This document shows, piece after piece, positions 34,132 to 42,348 of a stretch of 64,000 bases of DNA (the first letter of the stretch is position 1; the number at the start of each line of letters is the position of its first letter). Under the pieces are notes generated by a model, which saw only the letters and a list, made by a program, of their open reading frames with translations, did not search any database and was not told where the DNA came from. The stretch comes from Sulfurihydrogenibium azorense Az-Fu1. GTDB lineage: Bacteria > Aquificota > Aquificia > Aquificales > Hydrogenothermaceae. Made by a program: the position numbers and the translations under genes. The DNA lies in contig NC_012438.1 of the NCBI RefSeq assembly GCF_000021545.1, forward strand, positions 1,176,003 to 1,240,002, written 5' to 3'.

Positions 34132-35421
34132 TTACTCCTTAAAACAGACTCCGGCAGGACATTTTTTCTCAATGTGTAAATAAAACTCATCTCTAAACTT
34201 TTTTAAAGCATCTCTTACAGCGTTAGGAGCTGAGTACCCAAGTCCACATATTGACCCAACAGGGATGTTTTCACATAGATGTTCTAAGTATTTTATATCT
34301 TTTTCGGTTGCTGTTCCTTCTTGGAATTTTTTAAGTATATTTAAAAGTTCGTAAGTTCCAACTCTACAAGGTGTACATTTTCCACAGCTCTCATGATGGA
34401 AAAACTCACCTATAACAATTAAAGCATCTATTATACAGTCATCTTCCGCTAGGACTATGGTTGTACCTGTTCCCCCAAAACCTTTTGGTGAGTAGTCCAT
34501 AGGTGTGTCTAAATCTCTTTCTGAGTAAACACCTAATGCTCCTGCAAAAACTGCTTTAAACTTCTTTCCGTCTTTCATACCTCCAGCCATATCTATAAGC
34601 TCACGGAGTGTAATATCCATAGTGGACTCATACACACCCGGATTTTTCACTTTTCCACTAATAGGGAAAAGCTTTGGTCCGTAATATCCAGCAGGTCCTA
34701 TGCTCATATAATAACTTTCATAAGTCACTATTATAGGGATATTAGATAGAGTTTCTACGTTGTTTACGACTGTAGGTCTTCCAAATAGTCCTTCGTTTGC
34801 AGGGTAAGGAGGTCTTAATCTTGGATGTCCTCTTTTACCTTCAAGACTTTCTATTAAAGCTGTCTCTTCTCCACATATGTAAGCTCCCGCTCCCCGGTAA
34901 ACCAGTATATCAAAAGAAAAGTCTGTTCCTAAAATGTTTTTCCCTAAGTAGCCTTTTTTCCTTGCCTCTTCTATTGCATCTTCAAGTATCATATAACCAG
35001 CTGGGTACTCTCCTCTTATGTATATAAATCCAAGTTCTGCACCTAAGGCATAGGCTGATATAATCATTCCTTCTATAAGTAGGTGAGGGTCCCTCTCTAT
35101 AATAATTCTATCTTTAAAGGTTCCGGGTTCGCTTTCGTCTGCGTTACATATAAGGTATCTTGGCTTAGGGTTTGCAAGGGCAAATCTCCACTTTCTTCCA
35201 GTAGGAAATCCAGCTCCTCCTCTTCCTCTAAGAGTACTTTCTTCTACCATTATGACTATATCTTCTGGAGTTAATTTTGTCAAAGCTTTTTTTAAAGCAG
35301 AGTATCCTCCCGTTGTTTCATACTCTTCTATCCATACTGTTCTATTTTCTTTAGCCCTCTTTAAAAGAAGGTTTATAGAGCTGTTTGCGTTTAAATCAGG
35401 TATATTTGGATAGTATCTCAT
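34132..35421 (-). CDS. nuoF: NADH-quinone oxidoreductase subunit F
   Basis: A 429-residue flavoprotein. The NADH/FMN motif Gly-Arg-Gly-Gly-Ala-Gly-Phe-Pro-Thr-Gly-Arg-Lys-Trp is near residue 67, an acidic Glu-Ser-Glu-Pro-Gly-Thr segment follows, and the 4Fe-4S motif Ser-Cys-Gly-Lys-Cys-Thr-Pro-Cys-Arg is near residue 350. It accepts electrons from NADH. It overlaps nuoE by 26 bp. No nuoG or other complex I genes are in this window, so its complex is unknown. Confidence 0.95.
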   Translation of the reverse strand: MRYYPNIPDLNANSSINLLLKRAKENRTVWIEEYETTGGYSALKKALTKLTPEDIVIMVEESTLRGRGGAGFPTGRKWRFALANPKPRYLICNADESEPGTFKDRIIIERDPHLLIEGMIISAYALGAELGFIYIRGEYPAGYMILEDAIEEARKKGYLGKNILGTDFSFDILVYRGAGAYICGEETALIESLEGKRGHPRLRPPYPANEGLFGRPTVVNNVETLSNIPIIVTYESYYMSIGPAGYYGPKLFPISGKVKNPGVYESTMDITLRELIDMAGGMKDGKKFKAVFAGALGVYSERDLDTPMDYSPKGFGGTGTTIVLAEDDCIIDALIVIGEFFHHESCGKCTPCRVGTYELLNILKKFQEGTATEKDIKYLEHLCENIPVGSICGLGYSAPNAVRDALKKFRDEFYLHIEKKCPAGVCFKE

Positions 35422-35878
35422 TTAACTTACCTTCATTTATTTTTGTTCCATCGTATAAATCATCATCTATCATAAAAGCAGGTGCTACACTACAAGACCC
35501 TATACACTCTACCGTCTCTATATAAAACCTTCCATTTTTACTTTCTTCATTTGCTTTTTCTCCAGTTAGCTTTTCAAACAGTTCAAGTAGTTTCTTACAT
35601 CCCATTATATGACAAGGAAGATTTTTACATACCCTTATATGATGTCTTGCGTTTCTCTTTACTCTAAACATATCATAAAAACTTACAATACCTTCTATAT
35701 GGGCAAGTGGCACTTGAAGGTAGTCTGACAGTTCCTGCATATGTTCTAACGTTATATCCCTATACTTAGAGTATATCAGATGTAAAGACTGTATTACGGC
35801 CTGTTCTTTTACAGGAAAACGTTCTAAGTATTTATCAATCCTTTCTTTAATGTCTTGAGTTAGGTATACATACTCCAA
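35396..35878 (-). CDS. nuoE: NADH-quinone oxidoreductase subunit E
   Basis: A 160-residue thioredoxin-like 2Fe-2S subunit. Cluster ligands appear as Cys-Lys-Asn-Leu-Pro-Cys and Cys-Ile-Gly-Ser-Cys. It pairs with NuoF to form the NADH-oxidising module. The gene precedes nuoF with a 26-bp overlap. Confidence 0.95.
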   Translation of the reverse strand: MEYVYLTQDIKERIDKYLERFPVKEQAVIQSLHLIYSKYRDITLEHMQELSDYLQVPLAHIEGIVSFYDMFRVKRNARHHIRVCKNLPCHIMGCKKLLELFEKLTGEKANEESKNGRFYIETVECIGSCSVAPAFMIDDDLYDGTKINEGKLNEILSKYT

Positions 35879-35937
35879 TTTCTATAAACTCCATCTTCAC
35901 ATTGTTAGAGTATATTTTATAACATTGTTTTATTTTT

Positions 35938-36882
35938 TTAAAGTAATAAAAGAGATTTTTCTACAACTTCTTGAGGAGATATTGAGGTTAAGCATCTAAA
36001 ATCACCAAATTTACAACTATCTTTACCGTGTAAGGTACAAGGCTGACATTTTAATCCTTTGAATATGTAATCCCCTTCGTCTTTTGATGGTGCAAATCCA
36101 AAGTATGGATGGGTTGAACCATATACCATTAAAACCTTTACACCTACAGCCCTTGCCATATGAGATACAGCTGAGTCATTACTTATAACAAGTTTTGATT
36201 TTGAGATAACTGCAAGACTTTGTCTTATAGATAACTTTCCCCTAAGGTCTATTACTTGATTTGGATAAGTAGCTTTATCTTTTTCTTTATCTTCCTTACT
36301 CCCAACCAAGACAACGTTATACCCTTTGTTTATAAAAATATTTGCCACTTGGTTGTAGTGTGGATACATCTTACTTAAGTACCTTGCCCCTGCACCTATT
36401 ACGATGTAGTTTTGTCGGATAAGGTTCTTGACAGAGTTTATATCTTCTTCATCTAAGATAACTCTAGGTTTATAATCTCCTGATATTCCCAAGGGTTTTA
36501 ATGTATCTAAGTAAGCTTTTACAACATTAAAATTTGGGTCTAATATTTTTAGTCTTCTTTTTAAACCTTGTTTTTTGTATCTTAAAACTTTTCCTTTAGT
36601 AAATGTAGACAACAAGAAAGACCGTAAATTACTGTGAAGGTCAACTATATAATCATACCTTCCAAGATTTTTGGAAAATTTTAGTATATCTCTAAAGGTT
36701 TTCAGCTGCCTTTTGTCAGCTGCTATAAAGTTGTTAATCCTGTTATCTTTTATAAAGATTTCAGAAAAAGGTTTAAAGGTTAAAAAGTCTATTTGGTAGC
36801 CTTGTTGATATAAAGGGTCTATTGCAGCTGTAGAAAGTATAACATCTCCTAAAGATGAAAATCTTATAACAAGGACTTTAAT
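35938..36882 (-). CDS. GT9 heptosyltransferase-type glycosyltransferase, AUU start
   Basis: About 314 residues. The usual GT9 N-terminus, Lys-Val-Leu-Val-Ile-Arg-Phe-Ser-Ser-Leu-Gly-Asp-Val, begins right after an ATT codon (36882-36880), where homologues have ATG. AGGAG lies 8 nt upstream and a TAG precedes it, so AUU is the only sensible start; the first ATG/TTG/GTG start would lose about 90 residues. Downstream are Asp-Leu-His-Ser-Asn, Val-Ile-Gly-Ala-Gly-Ala, Asn-Asp-Ser-Ala-Val-Ser-His and Val-Leu-Met-Val-Tyr-Gly-Ser-Thr-His-Pro, the ADP-heptose transferase pattern. It likely acts on the LPS core. It overlaps the TPR gene by 19 bp. Confidence 0.85.
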   Translation of the reverse strand: MKVLVIRFSSLGDVILSTAAIDPLYQQGYQIDFLTFKPFSEIFIKDNRINNFIAADKRQLKTFRDILKFSKNLGRYDYIVDLHSNLRSFLLSTFTKGKVLRYKKQGLKRRLKILDPNFNVVKAYLDTLKPLGISGDYKPRVILDEEDINSVKNLIRQNYIVIGAGARYLSKMYPHYNQVANIFINKGYNVVLVGSKEDKEKDKATYPNQVIDLRGKLSIRQSLAVISKSKLVISNDSAVSHMARAVGVKVLMVYGSTHPYFGFAPSKDEGDYIFKGLKCQPCTLHGKDSCKFGDFRCLTSISPQEVVEKSLLLL

Positions 36883-37184
36883 CTTTCTATCTCCTGTCTA
36901 AACTCTTCTACCATTGTTGGATGGTTGTATTTCCTTGCCTGTTCTATTCCTCTTTCGTATGTTTCTATAGCTTGCTCTATATCTCCTATGTTTATATAAG
37001 CTTGGGCTAAAGTTCTGTAGGCGGCTCCTTGGTCGTCGTAAACACTTAGATACTTCTTTAAGTATACTATCGCATCTTCGTACCTACCTTCTTTATAAAA
37101 CTCTAAGGCAAGTCCATAAAGTCCAAGTGGGTTGTTAGGGTCTTTCTCTAATGCCTTCATTAATGCTTCTATTCTACTACTCAT
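36864..37184 (-). CDS. Tetratricopeptide repeat protein
   Basis: 106 residues with about three TPR units (Asn-Pro-Leu-Gly-Leu-Tyr-Gly-Leu-Ala, Arg-Tyr-Glu-Asp-Ala-Ile-Val-Tyr-Leu-Lys, Ala-Tyr-Ile-Asn-Ile-Gly-Asp). A protein-protein scaffold; partner unknown. It is 2 bp after the ComEA-like gene and overlaps the GT9 gene by 19 bp. Confidence 0.85.
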   Translation of the reverse strand: MSSRIEALMKALEKDPNNPLGLYGLALEFYKEGRYEDAIVYLKKYLSVYDDQGAAYRTLAQAYINIGDIEQAIETYERGIEQARKYNHPTMVEEFRQEIERLKSLL

Positions 37185-37186
37185 CT

Positions 37187-37498
37187 TTACCTCTCCTGCA
37201 CTTTTAAGTATTCTTTTACTTTTTCAAAATTTCTTATCCATTTTAACTCTTCAATACTTTTATAATATCCTCTTATCTGACGGTCTTGTATGATTAAACT
37301 CGCAGTATTTTCTCCTATGTAAGGCACTTTTTCAAGGGTTGTTTGGTCTGCTTTATTTACATCTATTTTAAGATCGTCAGCTGAGTATTTAGATTTTTCT
37401 TTAAATAGTAAAGGAGTATATGAAAAAATAAGTGTTAAAGTTATCAAAACAATTATACCAATTGATTGAATCTCTATTAATACTTCGTATACCTTCAA
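37187..37498 (-). CDS. ComEA-like membrane-anchored helix-hairpin-helix protein
   Basis: 103 residues: one N-terminal membrane helix (~12-32), then a helix-hairpin-helix domain with Asp-Val-Asn-Lys-Ala-Asp and Val-Pro-Tyr-Ile-Gly-Glu-Asn-Thr-Ala, as in the DNA-binding part of ComEA. Such proteins bind DNA during uptake. It overlaps the NurA gene by 4 bp. Confidence 0.8.
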   Translation of the reverse strand: MKVYEVLIEIQSIGIIVLITLTLIFSYTPLLFKEKSKYSADDLKIDVNKADQTTLEKVPYIGENTASLIIQDRQIRGYYKSIEELKWIRNFEKVKEYLKVQER

Positions 37499-38628
37499 AG
37501 TGCCTCTCTTCCTGTTATAGAGAAGTTTAACCCTATCTCCTTCTCTATTTTTTCAAAGTCTGCAGCTGTTATCCTTACCTGATTGTCTACCATTCTTAGT
37601 CTTAAGGGGTAGTTGTAAACGGAAGTGGTATTTTTTAAATAGTCTAAAATCTCTTTTTCTTCTACGGTAGGTCTATCCGGATGTTGAAAGTACTCTATAA
37701 GGTTGATGGACCTAATATCACTGTACTTTGCATAAAAAGACTCTATCGTTAAATCGTATAACCGATTGTTTAAATCAGGGTCTATATCTTTTAATAACCC
37801 AAACTCTGATTTTAAATTTTGTAAGTTTTGATAAACGGGTTGTGAGTAGCCTAAATCTTTGCAGTAATCAAGAAACAACTTTATATCTGGGATAGATGAG
37901 TTTAAAAGGTCTGTACCTGTACTTGTTTTTGCAAGGCCTATTATTATAGGTTTATATTCAAGATTTAAAAAGTGGTAAAGTGTTATAAGGTGTTCGTAGT
38001 AAGTAAGTTGTGATATAACTACTTCTAATAAATCTCTTCTCTTTTCTGAAAGAAGATTTAAAACATCTTCTTCAATCTCTTTAGATAAAGAGTATATAGA
38101 AGGGTAAGAAAGACAGTTTTCTTTTACCTTTGGGTAAAGTTGTTTTACTATGCTTAGCAAGTCATAAGGCTCTTCTTTTGTAAACCAGTAAGGAAGGGGA
38201 AAGGGTATTATAAACTTACTGGTTATTGTTCCATCTAATATTAGAAATTCTGGCTTTTCTTTTTTTGCAAGGTTGTAAAGTGCCTTTACTTCTGATAGAA
38301 ACATAAACAAGGTTAGTAAAGTTTTAAAGTTATCAGACTGTTTTATTATCGATAAGTAAATATCTCCTACAAAATCACTGTCAATTTTTTGTGTTTTTGG
38401 GTCAAAACTTTCTGCATAACCACTAAACACACCCAAGAAAAATCCAAGATACTGTTTACTATAAAAAGACCCATCAGAAGCTGCTATGTGTACGTCTTTA
38501 CCCTCTGGTGTATAACTATTCCACTTACTTGGAATCTCTTGTAAAGATATATCTGATTCCTTGTTTTCTAAATACTTTAATATGTATGATTTTTTCTGAC
38601 GGATAACTTCTAAAAGTTTATAAACCAT
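37495..38628 (-). CDS. NurA-domain nuclease
   Basis: A 377-residue protein with the NurA core: Ala-Ala-Ser-Asp-Gly-Ser-Phe near residue 50 and Leu-Ile-Leu-Asp-Gly-Thr-Ile in the middle provide the acidic metal ligands of this RNase H-like 5'-3' nuclease. In archaea and some thermophilic bacteria NurA pairs with the HerA translocase for end resection; herA is not in this window. ATG 38628 starts the run to comEA-like, TPR and GT9 genes. Confidence 0.8.
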   Translation of the reverse strand: MVYKLLEVIRQKKSYILKYLENKESDISLQEIPSKWNSYTPEGKDVHIAASDGSFYSKQYLGFFLGVFSGYAESFDPKTQKIDSDFVGDIYLSIIKQSDNFKTLLTLFMFLSEVKALYNLAKKEKPEFLILDGTITSKFIIPFPLPYWFTKEEPYDLLSIVKQLYPKVKENCLSYPSIYSLSKEIEEDVLNLLSEKRRDLLEVVISQLTYYEHLITLYHFLNLEYKPIIIGLAKTSTGTDLLNSSIPDIKLFLDYCKDLGYSQPVYQNLQNLKSEFGLLKDIDPDLNNRLYDLTIESFYAKYSDIRSINLIEYFQHPDRPTVEEKEILDYLKNTTSVYNYPLRLRMVDNQVRITAADFEKIEKEIGLNFSITGREAL

Positions 38629-38689
38629 TTTTCGAACACCTAACTTGCTTTTTTCTACTATTTTAGTACATTTTTATGTGAATAATCAA

Positions 38690-38743
38690 CAAATTTTATG
38701 TATTATAATTATGGGGATATAATATTTTTTAAAATTTTTAAAA
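38690..38743 (+). promoter_or_regulatory. Probable displaced promoter of the diguanylate cyclase gene
   Basis: TATAAT occurs at 38704-38709 and 38718-38723 with weak -35 elements, pointing toward the transposon. The next plus-strand host gene is the cyclase gene at 49709, beyond the 10.9 kb insertion. The remaining ~60 bp upstream to NurA holds nothing else I can identify. Confidence 0.4.
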
Positions 38744-38752
38744 TTTAACTTA
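38744..38752. repeat. Target-site duplication, left copy
   Basis: TTTAACTTA here and at 49691-49699 are identical and flank the entire 10.9 kb block. Aligning the element tips as AC(C/T)C gives an 8-bp version (TTAACTTA). Confidence 0.75.
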
Positions 38753-39192
38753 ACCCTAATTTCCAATTCGAAAAAAAGATGAAATAAAAAACCTCCAGTG
38801 GTATCATAAAGTAAAACTACCACTGGAGGTAAAATCATGACTTTTAGAGATTATATCATAAACGTTTATATTCTGACAGATGAAATCCTAAAACTCATAA
38901 AACATAAACATAAAACAAATAAGCCTAAATTCTCTGATGTAGAGCTTATAACTCTCATCATATTTTCTATGAGCTATAGAAAAGGTGATTACAAAATAAC
39001 ACTTAAGGAATTTAAAGAGAGTAAGGAAGAGAATAGAGACAGTATTTAGCAAGTTATACTATATGGGAATAGAGGATATCAGGGCAGTATCTTTAGAAGG
39101 ATTTAAAGCTAAGATAAACTTCTTCATTTTAGCTTTAAGTTTTGCTACTTGTCTTGGTTTGTTTTAAAATTATTTAAATTGGAAATTAGAGC
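38753..39192 (+). mobile_element. Internally deleted IS copy 1 (IS982-like, tentative)
   Basis: Ends carry a terminal inverted repeat (ACCCTAATTTCCAATT at the left; AATTGGAAATTAGAG at the right, with one or two mismatches). A 70-residue frame starting at 38837 (Met-Thr-Phe-Arg-Asp-Tyr) is a transposase N-terminus, and a separate frame near 39042-39167 (Gly-Ile-Glu-Asp-Ile-Arg-Ala-Val-Ser-Leu-Glu-Gly-Phe) ends like a transposase C-terminus; the middle is gone. CCTCCAGTGGTA (38792-38803) pairs with TACCACTGGAGG (38818-38829), hiding the ribosome site. Family assignment rests on the N-terminal Phe-Ser-Asp-Val-Glu-Leu-Ile-Thr and the ACCC tips. Confidence 0.75.
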
Positions 39193-39336
39193 TTTATCTA
39201 AATCTTTTTTGGTCTTTAAAAATGTAATATCATCTTCTGTTGCAGTTTCAACGCTTTTTAGGTTTTTAATCTCTTTATCTTGTGTAAAGTTTTCAAGCTT
39301 TCCATTTAAAAGCCTTGCTATTTCTGAGATTTTCAT
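39145..39336 (-). pseudogene. lpxD fragment, cut by IS copy 1
   Basis: The first ~52 residues (Met-Lys-Ile-Ser-Glu-Ile-Ala, Lys-Leu-Glu-Asn, Asp-Asp-Ile-Thr-Phe-Leu) match the N-terminal domain of LpxD, the acyltransferase of lipid A synthesis. The frame then runs into IS copy 1 and stops, so the acyltransferase domain is missing. It lies just past the res2 stop, so it came in with the cargo rather than being part of the host lpxD. Confidence 0.75.
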
Positions 39337-39339
39337 ACT

Positions 39340-42337
39340 TTATCTTGCTCCTAAAATTTTCTTAAATAACTTTTCAGCCCAATCATCATTCAAGAAAAGA
39401 ATATTAGCTTTTTCAAATTCTTCTTTTGGCGTTGGTGGAACTTCCCCTTTTATTAAATCTTCGTATTTTGTAATTGAAAGGATGAAACTATTAAGATTTA
39501 CTCCGTTATTAAGATTCTTTTCAATCTCTTTTAAATATTCTTTAAATTGCACCTTTTCATCTTTTAATTTTTGTGTGTGGAGTAGTCCCTTAGGATCGAT
39601 AAATACAATATGGGTCTTGTCTGTGTTTTTGTCTTTTATCCACATTATAAAGTCTGGATAAAACTCTGACCAGTCAAGCTGAAATCCTAAGCCAGACCTT
39701 GATTCATTTCTTAACAAAACAATACCATACTGAGATAAAGATTTTGAATTTCCTTTTAAATACTTTTCTAAACCTTCTACAAATTTTTTCTCACTTTCGT
39801 TAAGCCCCGGAGGTGATATTTTTATTTTTTCACTTTCTAAAAGAATAGGTATAAAGACTGAGTTTTCTATTGTAATTCTTGGTAAAACGTCTAAATCATC
39901 TTTTAACAATTTATCCATATTCTCAGCAAGAGATTTTATATTTTCTATAAGATTATGTTCTTTTTTACTAACTTTTACTGTATAGTATTCTACTTTTTGA
40001 TTTAAGAAAAGTTTAAGCTGTTCTCCTGCCTTTTTATAATGCATATTTTCTGTTTCATACTTTCCTTTACGGTTCTTGTAAAATTTATCTATATAGCCTT
40101 TAATCAGTAAGATTGTTATATCTTCAAGTTTTTTAATGTTTTGAATGTTAAAGAATTCTGGTTTTTCTCTGATTTTGCAGTTATGTAAAACATCTTTCAA
40201 ATCTTCAATATCAAAGTACAGGTTCCAATACCCTTTTAAAGTTTTGTAATTGATAATATCTACGAAAATTTTGCCCCAATTCAATAGCTCTATACTGTCT
40301 ATTATATCGTAAATTGTTTTTTCTTTTACTTGCAAGGTTGCCTGATCTTTTTTTGTTCCATCATAAATTGTTATTTTTGGTAAAAGGTCTAATTTGTAGT
40401 GGATTTTATCGTCTTTTGTTAATTTGAGTGGAATATCTTCTTCAAAAATTTTAGAATCATTCTTTGATAAGTAAGGTAAGTTTTGCCATTTTTCTTTATC
40501 TAAAGTTTTTACAGGTATTTTTATTTCTTCAGGATCATAATCTACATCTTCTTTGGCAATAACAGAGAGGAATTTATCTATGTAGTCTGCTTTTATTCCG
40601 TATATATTTAGAGTTTCAAGATGTTTAATTTCTGGTCTATTAGACCTTTTTAGAGATATATCTTTACCTTTTAGTCTTACACCTCTACCAAAAAGCTGTA
40701 TTATTTGAGGTCCCTTACCACTTCCAATATGCAAGAGTCCCATTGAAGATACACGCCAAGTGTCCCACCCTTCTATGAATTTTTTTGCTCCAATCAAGGT
40801 ATTTATTGTAGAATCTGGTTTTTTGATGTTGTCAAAAAGTGAAGAAGAGATTGCATCCTGTTCTACAATAAAACCTTCTTTCGCAAGAAGCTTTTTAAAC
40901 TCTGAAAGATCGCCCACATTTACAACGCCAAAATAGTTATTATCTCCTACTCTTAGCCCAAGCTCTCCGTCCGCATCTTTTATTTCATATATCCTAAATG
41001 CTCCTTTTCCGTGAAATACCGATTTATATAAATCTTCTAAATCTAAATTATTTCTGATTAGGTCAAATTTATTTTTGAATATATCTTCACCGTTTTCCTT
41101 TTTATACCCACCTGTTAGTATCTTTTCAATTTTAGATTTTAACCATCTTTCATCAAAAGCTTTGCTTAAGAATTTAATAATCTGTAAAATATCAGATTGA
41201 ACATGAACATTTTTCCCTGCTACTGTTGTACCCACAAATACCCATAGCGGCTTTTCTATGTTATACTCTCTAACTAAATCTGGTTTTGTTTTGTATAAAA
41301 ACATCTGCTGGTAAAAGTCAAGAAGATTGGCAACTAATACAGCTTCTTGAAATTCTTCATCTTTCATTTCATTCTTTTTTACGTTTAAGACTTGAAAGTC
41401 TTTGCCGTATCCGTCATTATAAAAGTATTTATAAGAGTAATCAAAAATAATAGCCTTTGCATAATCTTTTAATATCTCTTTGTCGGAGTCTAAAATCTGT
41501 CCAAATGTAGCACTGTATTCAAATGCAAATCCATTTTTTGTTAACTCTTTTCTTTTTTTAATCCAACTTTTTTCTTCTGATTTTTGTCCCTTATGTCCTT
41601 CATCAACAAAAATTAGATTTTTACCTTCAAAAGTATCAATTGTTAAGCTTAATCCACTGCCTTTTTTTTCTTCTGCAAGTTTTGTTATCTCAATTATTAG
41701 TATCTCATAATCTCCTTCCGAGCCTGTTGTTTTATTTTCACTGTAAAGCTTAGCCGGTATTCCACTTTTTTCTAACTCTTGGAAATGTTGATAAGACAAG
41801 CTTAGGTTTGGTGTTATCAATAAAATATTATCTGGCTCAAATGGTTTGTATTTTAAAAATTGTAAGTAGTTCATATGCATAATTAAAGTTTTTCCTGACC
41901 CAGTAGCCATCCAGTAGGCAAGTTTTTTAAAGTCTTCTTCTATAAATGGCTCTATTTCTATTTTTTCCTTTTGTTTGTATTCTTCCAAAAATTCATTTAA
42001 TTTATGTATAAATTCCGTTTTTCTGTTTGTGATGTTATCTAAAAAAATCTCTGTAAATAAAACTGCTAAATATTGAAAATATTTTAGTTTGATGTTTCCT
42101 CTTTTTTCGTTTATCTTTCTTACGTATTCTTGAATGTTTTCATCGTATTTGATTAAATCGTCTTCTGAGATTTTTAAGTTTCCTGAGCCTAAAAGTGTGT
42201 TTAAATAATAACTTCTCCCGTTGCTGTCTGTACCTTCTTTTTCGTCTTTAAATTTTTTTTTGAAGCTTTTCAAATTCATCTACACCAAATAAGTCAAGCA
42301 TGTATTTATTTAAAACTAAATACTTTTCACTTTTCAC
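39340..42337 (-). CDS. Type III restriction enzyme subunit Res (res2), frameshifted at A9
   Basis: From residue ~22 the frame is intact for 979 codons: helicase motif I (Ala-Thr-Gly-Ser-Gly-Lys-Thr-Leu), Asp-Glu-Gly-His as motif II, and a C-terminal nuclease with Pro-Asp-Phe-Ile-Met-Trp ... Phe-Ile-Asp-Pro-Lys-Gly, a PD-(D/E)xK site. The natural start is GTG 42337 (GAGAGG upstream; Lys-Ser-Glu-Lys-Tyr-Leu-Val-Leu, similar to res1), but a run of nine A (plus-strand T9, 42253-42261) shifts it out of frame; eight A would join it. A shorter product could start at an internal ATG (42279). It cleaves DNA with Mod2 when both are made. Confidence 0.85.
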
Positions 42338-42348
42338 TTTCTAACCTC

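Noticed and set aside
38837-39049. 70-residue frame in each IS copy as a functional protein.
   Set aside because: It is an internally deleted transposase N-terminus, with a separate C-terminal piece; it lacks the catalytic residues.
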